A stretch of DNA of 41,992 nucleotides from Paenirhizobium selenitireducens ATCC BAA-1503 (GCF_000518785.1 NZ_JAEG01000022.1:1-41992); one strand, 5' to 3'. Positions 8,568 through 17,164 are shown, counted from the first letter of the stretch. Numbers and translations: made by a program. The notes: generated by a model from the sequence alone, not told the origin.

Positions 8568-9308
8568 TCACTTCGTATCTCTGTCGTTGTCATTGTCGCC
8601 ATCAGGCTGCTCTGGTGGTACAAACGGTTTGATCGTTTTCTTCAAGCTGATGATCGGTTTCTTCGCACCAGTACCAGACGACAGCACCGGAACGATTACC
8701 GGCTCATCGGCATAACCTTCAAGGTATTTGTCGAGCGGCTCGTAGAAAAGATATTGCTCGTACGCCGCATCGATCACACCGATGGCGAATTCGCTGATCT
8801 TTCCGCCCCGCTCACGGTCACGAGCGACAAGGAACAGCACAAAGATGTCGCCGATTTTGGGCCCTGTTCCGTCAAGGTCGAGGCGCGGGGATAGGTAGTA
8901 GTTGAGCGTTACGCCAGCCTTGCGCGACACGTTTTTGACGGGCAGCGCTTTCGGCTCCGGCATGGCTGCAAGACCGAAGATGATCCCCTGCCCGTTTACC
9001 TCAAACCGCATGAAAGGCTGGAAGATCTTCAAATCGGTTAGTGGGATGATGCCGTTTTCGAGCAGCTTGCCACCGTGAAGTTCACAGGTTTCCCGAAACG
9101 CCTTCTCCATCATGCGAAAGCGGGCATGCCCCTCCAGTTCTCGGCTTGGCTTGGGGTCGAGGCCTGCGTGGTCGCGTACCATCGTAAAGGCCTTGAGTGC
9201 GGAAGCGCTCAACCGGTCTTCCAGATCGAGGAAGAGATTCTTGAACAAGGCCGGCGGGAACCGTCTTTTGATATAATGCTCCACAGTGCGCTCCGCATCG
9301 AATTGCAA
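8568..9308 (-). CDS. Hypothetical protein, operon partner of the XRE-ImmA gene
   Basis: A 246-residue protein with no domain I can name. The first half is helical and charged; the middle has short beta segments (GVTLNYYLSPRLDLDGTG, DIFVLFLVARDRERGG); the tail is Pro/Asp-rich (PEQPDGDNDNDRD) and probably disordered. No signal peptide or membrane helix is seen, so it is likely cytoplasmic. The start shown is a TTG without a strong ribosome site; a later start is possible. It sits directly upstream of the XRE-ImmA gene. By analogy with other two-gene loci of that kind it may be the partner or substrate of the peptidase, but this is inference. Confidence 0.65.
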   Translation of the reverse strand: MQFDAERTVEHYIKRRFPPALFKNLFLDLEDRLSASALKAFTMVRDHAGLDPKPSRELEGHARFRMMEKAFRETCELHGGKLLENGIIPLTDLKIFQPFMRFEVNGQGIIFGLAAMPEPKALPVKNVSRKAGVTLNYYLSPRLDLDGTGPKIGDIFVLFLVARDRERGGKISEFAIGVIDAAYEQYLFYEPLDKYLEGYADEPVIVPVLSSGTGAKKPIISLKKTIKPFVPPEQPDGDNDNDRDTK

Positions 9309-9323
9309 AATACAGGAATCATA

Positions 9324-9340
9324 TACGCAAAAATTGCGTA
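9324..9340. promoter_or_regulatory. Perfect palindrome, candidate XRE operator
   Basis: TACGCAA, three A residues, then TTGCGTA: a 7-bp perfect inverted repeat with a 3-bp spacer. It is 16 bases upstream of the TTG start of the 8568-9308 gene, between that operon and the CHAT protease gene. Size and symmetry suit a dimeric helix-turn-helix regulator such as the XRE-ImmA protein encoded alongside. Confidence 0.6.
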
Positions 9341-9664
9341 AAGAGCAAGGTGCCTATCTTCGACTCGGTAAGCATGTCCTCCTATCTCAATCTCAAACCT
9401 GACCTTCAAAGTCTTGCGAGAGGGTCGACTTCGTGTCGCGCAAAGTGTGGGTATCTGGTCGCAGCTAACCTATGAACTTTAGCTAGATGCCCTACTCTGC
9501 CTCTTGCATTCTAAAACCATACGTTGAGAATGTGCGGCCGACGGGGGATCCGGTCAGGCAGGTCGCATATGCCCGACGGGCGAAAAGCCCATCCTGGTCC
9601 CAACTTTCGAGCGTCTGGTTTCCAACAATGATGTTCTTCCACCCCGCAATGCCACGATCCGCCC
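9341..9664. other. Divergent intergenic region ahead of the CHAT gene
   Basis: This stretch must hold the CHAT promoter, though no strong -35/-10 pair stands out. One plus-strand frame, open from about 9527 to a TGA at 9705-9707, has protein-like content (CPTGEKPILVPTFERLVSNN) but no ATG, GTG or TTG start. It may be a decayed small gene overlapping the CHAT start. Confidence 0.4.
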
Positions 9665-11821
9665 ATGGTTATGCCGCATCCCGAGATCTTCTATATCTAT
9701 GCCCTGAAAGCCTGGGAGCCGTATGAGGTCACCCCTTTCCAAGGATTTGCACCGGGACTAATCCCCCTCGCCCATTTGTTGGCGCATCCGGCCTTTTTGC
9801 CGAGGGATATCGTCCAGCTCACGATGCCGCCCGACAACCAGTTGGCACGCCGGCGGGCCGGTATGGCGCATTGGATCTGGAGCCCTGTCAATGTCGAAAC
9901 CCTGATCCAGAAACGCAAGCCCATGCCTGCCGCGCCGTTCATGGTGGTGTTCACGGGGGACGAGGCTGTCGCGCGCGCAGTCTCCAAATGGAGAAAAACC
10001 CTCACGCTCAAACCGCTGCATGTCAGTATGGTTGAAGGTGTCGGCGCGCTTTTGCCAGGCGAAATCACCGTCGAGCGTATTCGCCAGTTTTGCAAGGTGG
10101 CACTCCGGCAAGCCAAATCTCTGCACCGTCGCCTCGATATCGATGAAAGTCTGGCCGCCCTGGATAACTGGACGCCGCTTAAATCCCGGCCTTCGAGCAT
10201 TTTCTATCACGGGCATAATGTGACGGTAGCGAACGAGCTAACGCTTCGGAGCGTGGGTGAGGACGCCCCTTCCGATCCGGAAGGACATCTCAATGCTTCT
10301 AGCCATGAAAGCTATGTAAGCGGGATCACCGAATCGACAGAAGCTGTCCTGAAGCTGCAGGAAGCCGTCGCTGACCGCGCTGCATTTCTCGTGTATCCGC
10401 GCCTACCAGATATCGTGTTGGTTGCGCCCGCCTCTTACCGACGGATAGAAGAACAGCTCCAGCAAAATGCACCCGAAATCATACAGAGAGTGCTGCGGGC
10501 CATGGAGCGGCAAAGAGGTTTCACCCTGACGGTAAAGGCCGACGAGGAGGATATGGACAATATCGGCCCGGTCATGAGTTCCCGCGGCGCCGAGTTGAAG
10601 CTCCAGTCCCTCGCGGTAGCCATGCGATCGGCTTCGACGCTTGCTGCCACTATACGGCTTGCGCCGGCAGTCAACCGCACTGACGGAGTGGTCGCACAGC
10701 TCTCTACCCATCTCCGCAACTATGACAATCCTCCGGATACGAAGACAGCGCGGGTTTTCAGAGCAGTTCAGCAGGCTCTTGCTGATGCCGTGCCTAGGGA
10801 GCATCTGGATATCATCCGGGCATCAAAGTCCGGTATCAAAATCATTTCTGACGCGGCGATTGAATGGCTGCCGGTAGATGGCCTTCCCCTTGGGATTTAC
10901 ACCGATTTATCGCGGATACCGGTGACACCGGGCAATATTCTGATGGAGCAATTGCGCCCGCAATTACCGGTACAAGTCACGCCGGAGAACTTCCGTAACT
11001 TTCTCCTCCTATCCATGTTCGATGAAAACGACCATCTTGCCGAGATCATCGGCGAAGCAGTCGCCACGCTCGAGGACAGCAAGGGACGCGCTATCCGCGG
11101 CACGAGGTGCACGCCCAAGACGCTCGAGGAATTTGTCCGTGCGATCAATGCCTATAACGGCCCAATGCTGATCGTGGACAGCCATGGGCAGCATATCAAT
11201 GACAAGGTCCCGGGTGGCCTCATCATCGGCGGCGAGTCGATCGATATATGGTCCCTGCGCGATCATATCCGCGTGCCGCCCATCGTCATCCTCAGCGCCT
11301 GCGATACCCATCCTCATGACCGCAACCATGCCTCCGTCGCCAATGGTTTCCTAAGCTGCGGTGCTTCCGCCGTGCTTGCCACCGTTCTACCCATCCGCGG
11401 TATCGACGCGGCACATTTTGTTAGACGGCTTTTGCTGCGAGCGGTCGAATATGGTGGCCTGATGAACAGTATGGGGCGCTCGGTATCCTGGACCCATATC
11501 GTCGGCGGAGCACTCCGGATGCAGCTGGCAAGCGATATATGCTACGGCCTGAAAGCGAAAGGCCTGATAACAACGGAGCAGACAGAGGAATTGCAATTAT
11601 CCGCCAACATGGACCTCAACCCGCACCGCAAGGACTGGCTGGTCAGGCTGGCCTCACGGTGCCAAGAGGCCGGTGGATTCGATCAGGCGCGCTGGCAGAC
11701 GCTCTTTGATGATATCCTAGCTGCGTCCGATGTAATTCGGTACACCCACCTCGGAAATCCGGAAAGTATAATCCTTTCCGAACCGACAGTCTTCGAGCGT
11801 TTCTACACTGCCTTCGAATGA
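9665..11821 (+). CDS. CHAT-domain (caspase-like) protease
   Basis: A 718-residue protein. The carboxy-terminal half holds a CHAT peptidase domain, with the catalytic pair visible as His507 in MLIVDSHGQH and Cys546 in VILSACDTHP, followed by GFLSCGASAVLATVLPI, the usual strand-helix after the Cys. The amino-terminal 430 residues have no recognisable repeats or sensor domain. CHAT proteases belong to clan CD with separase and caspases; characterised bacterial ones cleave specific partner proteins in immunity or cell-death pathways. No transmembrane segment is seen. ATG at 9665 or 9671 could start it; neither has a strong ribosome site. Neighbours are an XRE-ImmA operon (divergent) and a truncated small frame downstream, a context that suggests a defence or addiction locus that has lost part of itself. 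Confidence 0.85.
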   Translation: MVMPHPEIFYIYALKAWEPYEVTPFQGFAPGLIPLAHLLAHPAFLPRDIVQLTMPPDNQLARRRAGMAHWIWSPVNVETLIQKRKPMPAAPFMVVFTGDEAVARAVSKWRKTLTLKPLHVSMVEGVGALLPGEITVERIRQFCKVALRQAKSLHRRLDIDESLAALDNWTPLKSRPSSIFYHGHNVTVANELTLRSVGEDAPSDPEGHLNASSHESYVSGITESTEAVLKLQEAVADRAAFLVYPRLPDIVLVAPASYRRIEEQLQQNAPEIIQRVLRAMERQRGFTLTVKADEEDMDNIGPVMSSRGAELKLQSLAVAMRSASTLAATIRLAPAVNRTDGVVAQLSTHLRNYDNPPDTKTARVFRAVQQALADAVPREHLDIIRASKSGIKIISDAAIEWLPVDGLPLGIYTDLSRIPVTPGNILMEQLRPQLPVQVTPENFRNFLLLSMFDENDHLAEIIGEAVATLEDSKGRAIRGTRCTPKTLEEFVRAINAYNGPMLIVDSHGQHINDKVPGGLIIGGESIDIWSLRDHIRVPPIVILSACDTHPHDRNHASVANGFLSCGASAVLATVLPIRGIDAAHFVRRLLLRAVEYGGLMNSMGRSVSWTHIVGGALRMQLASDICYGLKAKGLITTEQTEELQLSANMDLNPHRKDWLVRLASRCQEAGGFDQARWQTLFDDILAASDVIRYTHLGNPESIILSEPTVFERFYTAFE

Positions 11822-11868
11822 AGGCGAGCCAAAAGACCGAAGCTGATTAGATTTGTACGGGGAAAGAG

Positions 11869-11967
11869 ATGAACGCGCCGCAGGCGCAAACACTCCAAAA
11901 TACTCCAGCCCTCACCGTACACACAGGTTATGCCCCGCCCATCATATCCGGCAAAGGTCGGTCTTAG
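11869..11967 (+). pseudogene. Short ORF after the CHAT gene, probable truncated partner
   Basis: A 32-codon frame (MNAPQAQTLQNTPALTVHTG onward) begins 47 bases after the CHAT stop. Its ribosome site GGGGAAAGAG is stronger than that of most genes here. It ends at a TAG inside the 3' end of the convergent DUF1612/HTH gene. A good start signal with a very short product suggests the 5' end of a gene cut off by a recombination junction near 11940. A real 32-residue peptide is the alternative. Confidence 0.35.
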
Positions 11968-13150
11968 ACATCCCTTCGGGCATCGTATCTGTGGCCGGAG
12001 GCGTCGCCCTTGTTCCATTCTCAGACAACACCCCATGCTCGAAACCTCCCCCTCCCGTCATCTCCCGAAGGCCGAGTTCCAAAACGATCCGCCGCGCCGC
12101 CTGCGGCGTCACATCCAACGTTTTCGCCACCATCCCGGCTGACACGAGCGGTCTCGCAATCACCAGATCGACCAGTTCCGGCAGTTTTGACGACGTCCGG
12201 CGCCCCTCCAGCTTTCGCACAAACATCGTGCGCGCCAACGCCAGCCGGTCATGCTCTTTCAGATCGAGCTCGGCGGCCGCAATCAGTCCGTAGGCAATGG
12301 CGAGCAGCCGGACCTCCCGGTCGCGATGTCGGCGCCGATCGACGGGGATGGTTTTGAGGCCAAGGTTGATGGCAGCGAGATGAGCACCTGACGTTATGCC
12401 CGCCTGGCGCAGGATCGCGGCACAAAACAGCCGGCCGAGCCAAGGGGCGTGCTGCAGCACGGACAGCTCGTTCCAGGCGTCGAGGGCGACGATCGCCTGC
12501 AACACCGCCGGCAAGTCTTGCGCCTGCCGCACGACGCCGCGCCATTCCTCCAGCCGGGCATCCTCGTCCCAGTCGAGATCATAGACCAGTGCGTCTCTAT
12601 CCGCCGCGCCGATCCAGCCGGGCCGAGTTGCGTTCTCGATCGCGGCCTCCGATCGGGCGAGCACCGCATCGATGGCGGCATAGTCGACGCCGGGAAGATT
12701 TTCGACGTCGTCGGCGTCATCCCCCTCCCCTTCCGGATCGATTGTGACCGCACGCCGGATGGCGCCGATCGTCTGCGCCTCTTCCGTGTCAGCCGTCGTG
12801 ATCTCCGCGGTTTTCCGCAGCGAGCGGATGCCGTCGGCAGAGAGCGCCCAATCAAGGGATTGGCCGGCGATCCGCCGACGCGTGCGCAGGACGTCGCGGG
12901 CGATTGTCAGCTCATGGGTGGGTGTGCAAACATCGCGTGTGTGGTCGTGGAGGACGAGGTCTTCGAGATGGACGAGTTCGCCGTCGATCCACAGTGAGGC
13001 GCAGGCATCGGTGAATTGGGATCGCTCCATCCAGCCCGAGCCGACCGATGATCGGGCGATGCGCTCGTCCAGACGCGTGAGAGCGACAGCGGCGTCAAAT
13101 GCCGGCCGCATCAGGGCGCTCATGCTGATTTTCGCGATATCGTAAGCCAT
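11942..13150 (-). CDS. DUF1612 / helix-turn-helix protein (RHE_PE00001-like)
   Basis: A 402-residue protein of a family common on rhizobial plasmids and islands. It begins [20 protein letters not shown] and has an acidic middle ([19 protein letters not shown]). A DUF1612-type region covers about residues 190-320. A winged helix-turn-helix near the end ([20 protein letters not shown], then [14 protein letters not shown]) resembles the tail of Fic proteins. It probably binds DNA; its target is not known to me. The promoter would lie in the very AT-rich 170 bases upstream (13151-13320). It is convergent with the CHAT gene, and the 26-base overlap with the short ORF at 11869-11967 marks a likely junction. 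Confidence 0.82.
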   Translation of the reverse strand: MAYDIAKISMSALMRPAFDAAVALTRLDERIARSSVGSGWMERSQFTDACASLWIDGELVHLEDLVLHDHTRDVCTPTHELTIARDVLRTRRRIAGQSLDWALSADGIRSLRKTAEITTADTEEAQTIGAIRRAVTIDPEGEGDDADDVENLPGVDYAAIDAVLARSEAAIENATRPGWIGAADRDALVYDLDWDEDARLEEWRGVVRQAQDLPAVLQAIVALDAWNELSVLQHAPWLGRLFCAAILRQAGITSGAHLAAINLGLKTIPVDRRRHRDREVRLLAIAYGLIAAAELDLKEHDRLALARTMFVRKLEGRRTSSKLPELVDLVIARPLVSAGMVAKTLDVTPQAARRIVLELGLREMTGGGGFEHGVLSENGTRATPPATDTMPEGMSKTDLCRI

Positions 13151-13320
13151 TGAAATAATGGTAAATGACTTACTAAAGGAACTCTATATAAATATTATGG
13201 TTCGCCACATGATGTGTTTGCTATTTTTCGATATAACCATCGATAAGCAATCCATATCTATTGCTATATACTATGTTAGTGTTTATAAATTTCATCGTAT
13301 AATCTTATTTTTACTATATA
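13151..13320. promoter_or_regulatory. Strongly AT-rich segment upstream of the DUF1612/HTH gene
   Basis: About 170 bases of mostly A and T, with several TATA-like blocks (TATATAAATATTATGG, TGCTATATACTATG). Both flanks are GC-rich. It probably holds the promoter of the minus-strand gene ending upstream at 13150, and may be a binding site for nucleoid proteins. No coding frame is convincing. Confidence 0.4.
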
Positions 13321-13339
13321 GCCGCAACGTAATCTCGGC

Positions 13340-13910
13340 CGCCGTGACGCGAGCGACTACCCGGAGGACCCGCGCAGACGATCGGGCAGATGTCCGAAGC
13401 CGAGCGCGGCAGTCTCGTCCATTGTGTCGGTCGTTCGACGGCTTGCATTGCTTTCCACCTCGATGTCGAAGACCTGAACGGCCCGTTTCAACAACAACAA
13501 ATACTCGGTCCCTACCACCGTCGACTGCCCCGTCGAAGTCCACACTTATGCCAATCGATTCATCACGCACGGTGGCGTTGTTCTCGTCGAACTGTCAGCT
13601 TCGGCCGAGGCGAAATAGTCTCTGATCCCTGGCATCAGATGCCTCTCCTGGCTCGCGAACCCGGTACTCTTCGCAACGGCGCACCGCCCTGGGGCGGGTG
13701 CCAACGACAGTTTTGGAAATCGTCCGCAAACGGTTTAAGGCGACCGATGACGGTAAACGATAAAATGCTCGCCTTTCTCGGATGCGTTCCGGGCGACGAA
13801 CTCATCGTGGTGGAGGCCGTCTGCCAGGAAGCTCTCGGCGGAGGAATCTGCTGGCATCGATAACTCTCAACATCCTGGCGCAGCGGCGTGATCCGGCACC
13901 CATGGAGCCT
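13340..13910 (+). pseudogene. IS21-family IstA transposase remnant
   Basis: No single frame spans this stretch, but pieces in different plus-strand frames line up in the order of the IstA carboxy-terminal half. About 13486-13617 reads ARFNNNKYSVPTTVD then VHTYANRFITHGGVVLVELS. About 13640-13690 reads HQMPLLAREPGTLRNGAPP. About 13860-13960 reads ITLNILAQRRDPAPMEPPQS. These match the Mu-type beta-barrel and tail of IS21 transposases. Several frameshifts and a stop (TAG near 13617) disable it. The amino-terminal half and IstB are absent. Confidence 0.65.
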
Positions 13911-13958
13911 CCGCAATCGCTATACGCTTCGGCTGACGACGACTTGATGCGTGGACAT

Positions 13959-14861
13959 TCAGCGGGGTAGTCCCGCCTCCTGCTGGTTCAACAATGTCTG
14001 CAGCCTCGCGGCAATTGCGGGAACAGGGGTCAGTCTGCCGCTCTCGACCTCGGGGTAGACGGTCATCATAACGGGCATCACCCGCTCAACTGCTGCGACG
14101 ACGGTCTGGATCGGCGGCATTCTCCAGCCCCGTGGCCTCGGCCGGCCTAGGGACGTCCATTTGCGATGAGCACGCTTCAACAGTTCGCGCTTGGAGACGG
14201 CGTGATATCGCATCAGTTCCATGGCGATCTGAATATCGGATTTCTGGAAGCGCATTGGCAAGTTGTCATTGAAAATTGACACCATCAGCAAGGGACTTGC
14301 ATTCCATGACTCCTCCGGCGAACCATCTTGATCGCCGTCACCAGCCGGCCCCAGCCGCTCCTCCAAGGCGGCTTGCAGAATGGCCGCGTCTCGCTTGTCG
14401 CAGTCCTTCCTCACCGCCTGCAGCTCAGTTTCGTCGATGGGTCCAATGACTTTGTAACCTATCCCTTCTTCGACCACGATATCGTCGGGGTGCGGGAGTA
14501 CGCTGTTGACGTCGGCGCCGTGCTTGAGGGCCGTTTCCAGCAGATAGCGTTGATAGGCTTTGTATTTGTGTCCAAATGCCACCTTGTCATCAATGTTCTG
14601 CTGATTAAGCCGTTGCGCCGCGTTGATTTGATAGACCGCATTGCTGATCGAATGCTGCCCACCCTTTGCAGCCATCTGCATCAGTTTGCGTGTAACCACC
14701 TCGTCCATGCGGACCTTCTGCGATAGGCCGTCCGATACGATGGTGACTTCGCGTGCCGCTTCTTTCAACAGCACTTTCTGCAATGGGGTGAGCTTTTCGC
14801 GCCCGTCGTTGACGCCGTCACTCGTGCCCCGTCCGCGTCCTTTGTTTCGTCTCGTTGCCAT
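13959..14861 (-). CDS. DUF5681-type protein coupled to the methyltransferase
   Basis: A 300-residue basic protein starting with a low-complexity tail (MATRRNKGRGRGTSDG) typical of DUF5681 proteins, which occur in phages and genomic islands of alphaproteobacteria, often beside ParB-domain methyltransferases. The conserved core is visible as a helical region (about 20-110) with KLMQMAAKGGQHSISNAVYQ. Its function is not established; a link with phage packaging or DNA modification is inferred from neighbours. Its ATG overlaps the methyltransferase stop by one base (TGATG), so translation is coupled. The 3' end abuts the IS21 remnant, which suggests a recombination junction there. Confidence 0.75.
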   Translation of the reverse strand: MATRRNKGRGRGTSDGVNDGREKLTPLQKVLLKEAAREVTIVSDGLSQKVRMDEVVTRKLMQMAAKGGQHSISNAVYQINAAQRLNQQNIDDKVAFGHKYKAYQRYLLETALKHGADVNSVLPHPDDIVVEEGIGYKVIGPIDETELQAVRKDCDKRDAAILQAALEERLGPAGDGDQDGSPEESWNASPLLMVSIFNDNLPMRFQKSDIQIAMELMRYHAVSKRELLKRAHRKWTSLGRPRPRGWRMPPIQTVVAAVERVMPVMMTVYPEVESGRLTPVPAIAARLQTLLNQQEAGLPR

Positions 14862-16273
14862 CAGTCTGCTCCCTTCCTGGAGTTGCGTTTCTTCGATGCC
14901 GTCGCTTTGACATCGGCACTGACGCCGTCCTTGCCGCTCAGGCGTTCGGCGTTGATCTGCGAGAACTTTGATCCGCTGGCCTCGAGCCGTGCAGGCTCGC
15001 CCGTCGCTCGTTCAAAACGACGGATGATGGTGTCGCAGTAGAGTGGGTCCAATTCGATCAGCCGGGCCACGCGGCCGCACTGCTCTGCCGCGATCAGCGT
15101 CGAGCCGGAGCCACCGAAGACGTCCAGCACGATATCCCCGCGCCTCGAACAATCCCGGATGGCATCGGCTATCAAAGCTACCGGCTTGACGGTCGGATGC
15201 ATGGCAAGCTCTTCGTCTCGTGCCGCTCCGAGCGAACTGATCCCGGGATAGTCCCAGACATTGGTGCGATACCGCCCGGTGTCGCCGAGGCCGAAGTTAT
15301 TGATGTGCGGGGCGCCGCCCTTTTTGAAGACAAACACCAGTTCATGCTTGGATCGATAGAACGATCCAATGCCGCCATTCGTCTTGTTCCAGACGCAAAG
15401 ATTCTTGAGTTCCTCGAACACCGCCCGGCCGGCAGCGAGCAATTCACCGATATGGCGCCAATCCATACAGACGAAGGCTATTGCGCCATCTGTGAGGTGG
15501 TTTGCCGCCGCACCAAGGGAGTCGCGAAGAAAACCGGTAAAGGCAGTCTCGTCCATCTCGCCTGAAGCGACCGCGAACTCCCGGTGTTTCATCCGGCCAA
15601 GCCCACTGACATGTCCGGCGATCGGAACATTGTAAGGCGGATCCGTGAACAACAGGGCTGCGGTGCCACCTTCGCAAAGCCGAGCAACGTCCGCGTGAGA
15701 TCGGGCATCCCCGCACAAGAGACGATGTGGTCCAAGCTGCCAAAGATCGCCCAGACGTGAGACGGCTGGTCCAAGTGATATCGGCTCGACAGCGTCGAGT
15801 GCTTCATCAGCTGCCGATGACGACCTCTGTACCCCGTCGATCGTGAAATCGATTTCCGTGGTGGAGAAGCCGAGCAGTTCGATGTCGAAATCCAGATCAA
15901 TGAGACCTTGCATTTCTATTGCCAGTATATCGCGATCCCAGCCGGCATTCTCGGCAAGCTTGTTGTCGGCAAGAATATAGGCGCGCACTTCATCACGCGA
16001 GAGATGGGACAGCATTCGGACCGGCACCTCGGTCATGCTGAGCTGCTTTGCGGCCTGGACACGGCCATGGCCAGCAATGATGGTGTTGTCTTTGGATATC
16101 AGCACAGGATTGCAGAAACCAAAGCGCTTGATGCTTTCGGCAATCTGGCCAATCTGCTTCCTCGAATGCCTGCGGGCGTTGCTCGCATAGGGTATAAGTA
16201 TATCGATCGGGCACGACTGTTCGTTTGGCGGATGCATGCGCATTCTCCATGTTGGATATCGGGATTTGGGCAA
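14861..16273 (-). CDS. ParB-domain DNA methyltransferase (beta class, DPPY)
   Basis: A 470-residue fusion. Residues about 20-115 form a ParB/Srx-like domain (IDILIPYASNARRHSRKQ, then IIAGHGRVQAAKQL). From about 165 to 430 there is an N6-adenine or N4-cytosine methyltransferase with catalytic DPPY at 211-214 and the AdoMet site VLDVFGGSGSTLIAAEQCGR near 390-410. DPPY preceding FxGxG gives the beta-class order, as in CcrM. Such enzymes are frequent on phages and islands, usually without a restriction partner, and none is visible here. The protein ends in a basic tail (KATASKKRNSRKGAD). It lies upstream of the DUF5681 gene, and its promoter region holds the phased repeats at 16393-16483. Confidence 0.9.
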   Translation of the reverse strand: MPKSRYPTWRMRMHPPNEQSCPIDILIPYASNARRHSRKQIGQIAESIKRFGFCNPVLISKDNTIIAGHGRVQAAKQLSMTEVPVRMLSHLSRDEVRAYILADNKLAENAGWDRDILAIEMQGLIDLDFDIELLGFSTTEIDFTIDGVQRSSSAADEALDAVEPISLGPAVSRLGDLWQLGPHRLLCGDARSHADVARLCEGGTAALLFTDPPYNVPIAGHVSGLGRMKHREFAVASGEMDETAFTGFLRDSLGAAANHLTDGAIAFVCMDWRHIGELLAAGRAVFEELKNLCVWNKTNGGIGSFYRSKHELVFVFKKGGAPHINNFGLGDTGRYRTNVWDYPGISSLGAARDEELAMHPTVKPVALIADAIRDCSRRGDIVLDVFGGSGSTLIAAEQCGRVARLIELDPLYCDTIIRRFERATGEPARLEASGSKFSQINAERLSGKDGVSADVKATASKKRNSRKGAD

Positions 16274-16735
16274 TCAACAAACGGTCTGTAGAACGCCGTC
16301 CGATCGAAACTAGCGTCGTATCGGTACGCTGTTCAAGCGGCTCAGCGTAGAAAGCAAAAGTGTTTCCGATAGTTTCGAAGGCGCAATGAACGTCTTCAAT
16401 TGATCTTCAAAATGTCTTCAAACCGACTTCTAAGGCCTTCAATCGGGTTCGAACCGGCGGTTTTCTTGAAGAGGTTTTGAAGGCTTCATTTCGTAGAATA
16501 TTTTTCTCCGAACACGCCATTCCGAGCTCGCGTTAATGAATATCGTTTCCATTGATAGCGCTCGAATCGGGGTTCTAGCGGTGCGGTCGACCATTGGAAC
16601 GACTACTGGCCGAGTGCATGTCGCTCCCGCACGGGTCGCTGCATCGTCCACCCAGCAGCCGCTACCGATACCAATCCCCGCGCGATTGCCGACCGAAAAG
16701 CCGCGAGCCCTTACCGAGCTCACCGCTCTGCACCA
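16274..16735. other. Intergenic region with phased repeats upstream of the methyltransferase
   Basis: No convincing gene lies in these 460 bases; an 87-codon plus-strand frame from 16536 and a 94-codon minus-strand frame from 16723 look like chance. The notable content is the repeat cluster described separately. The stretch is less GC-rich than its surroundings. Confidence 0.45.
16393..16483. repeat. 11-bp phased TCTTCAA repeats with inverted copies
   Basis: TCTTCAA occurs at 16393, 16404 and 16415, with one-off or related copies at 16426 (ACTTCTA) and 16436 (CCTTCAA), a spacing of 11, 11, 11 and 10 bases. After a perfect 10-bp palindrome (GGTTCGAACC, 16446-16455) two inverted copies follow at 16466 (TTGAAGA) and 16477 (TTGAAGG), again 11 apart. 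All copies lie nearly on one face of the helix, as expected for cooperative protein binding. They are 120-210 bases upstream of the methyltransferase start. Confidence 0.65.
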
Positions 16736-17164
16736 TCAGATGGCAAACTTTCGCTTTCGAAGAGTTCTGATTTTCTCACCTTCGTTTGAAATCATTTGAA
16801 GCCGCGCTTGCTGCAAGCCCTCAACTGTTTCTCCAATCGCGTCGCGGGCAGCGGGGTTGTTCATTTTACGGCCCCAGCCGGCCACGATTTCGACCGCCTT
16901 GTCGAAACCCGCCTGGTAGCCCTGGTCAAAGTCTGACTGTTTGGTCGAAGGCGTAGATATCAGCTCACGGACCTCTGGATCCAGCGATCTGATACCTGTT
17001 TCTCGTAACTGTCTAAGCGGGACTGAAATCCAATCCCCCGCGACCAACACCGCGGACCACGCCGACGGCGGGCCGGATCGGGTCCGGCCGCGCAACAACA
17101 CCGCGCGTTGCACATCCCGGAGGGCTTGGCGATAACCGCGAAGAAATGGAGGCATTTGTGACAT
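16736..17164 (-). CDS. Hypothetical protein
   Basis: A 142-residue protein beginning MSQMPPFLRGYRQALRDVQR. No domain is recognised. Residues 80-140 have the regular charged-helix look of a real protein (DFDQGYQAGFDKAVEIVAGW, ETVEGLQQARLQMI). It lacks a signal peptide or membrane helix. It lies upstream of the methyltransferase operon on the same strand, separated by the repeat-bearing region. Relatives may occur in the same phage-like modules, but this is a guess. Confidence 0.5.
   Translation of the reverse strand: MSQMPPFLRGYRQALRDVQRAVLLRGRTRSGPPSAWSAVLVAGDWISVPLRQLRETGIRSLDPEVRELISTPSTKQSDFDQGYQAGFDKAVEIVAGWGRKMNNPAARDAIGETVEGLQQARLQMISNEGEKIRTLRKRKFAI

Noticed and set aside
16440..16470. 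GGTTCGAACC looks like the T-arm of a tRNA
   Set aside because: No acceptor stem, anticodon arm or CCA end can be drawn around it on either strand; it fits better as the palindrome at the centre of the phased repeats.
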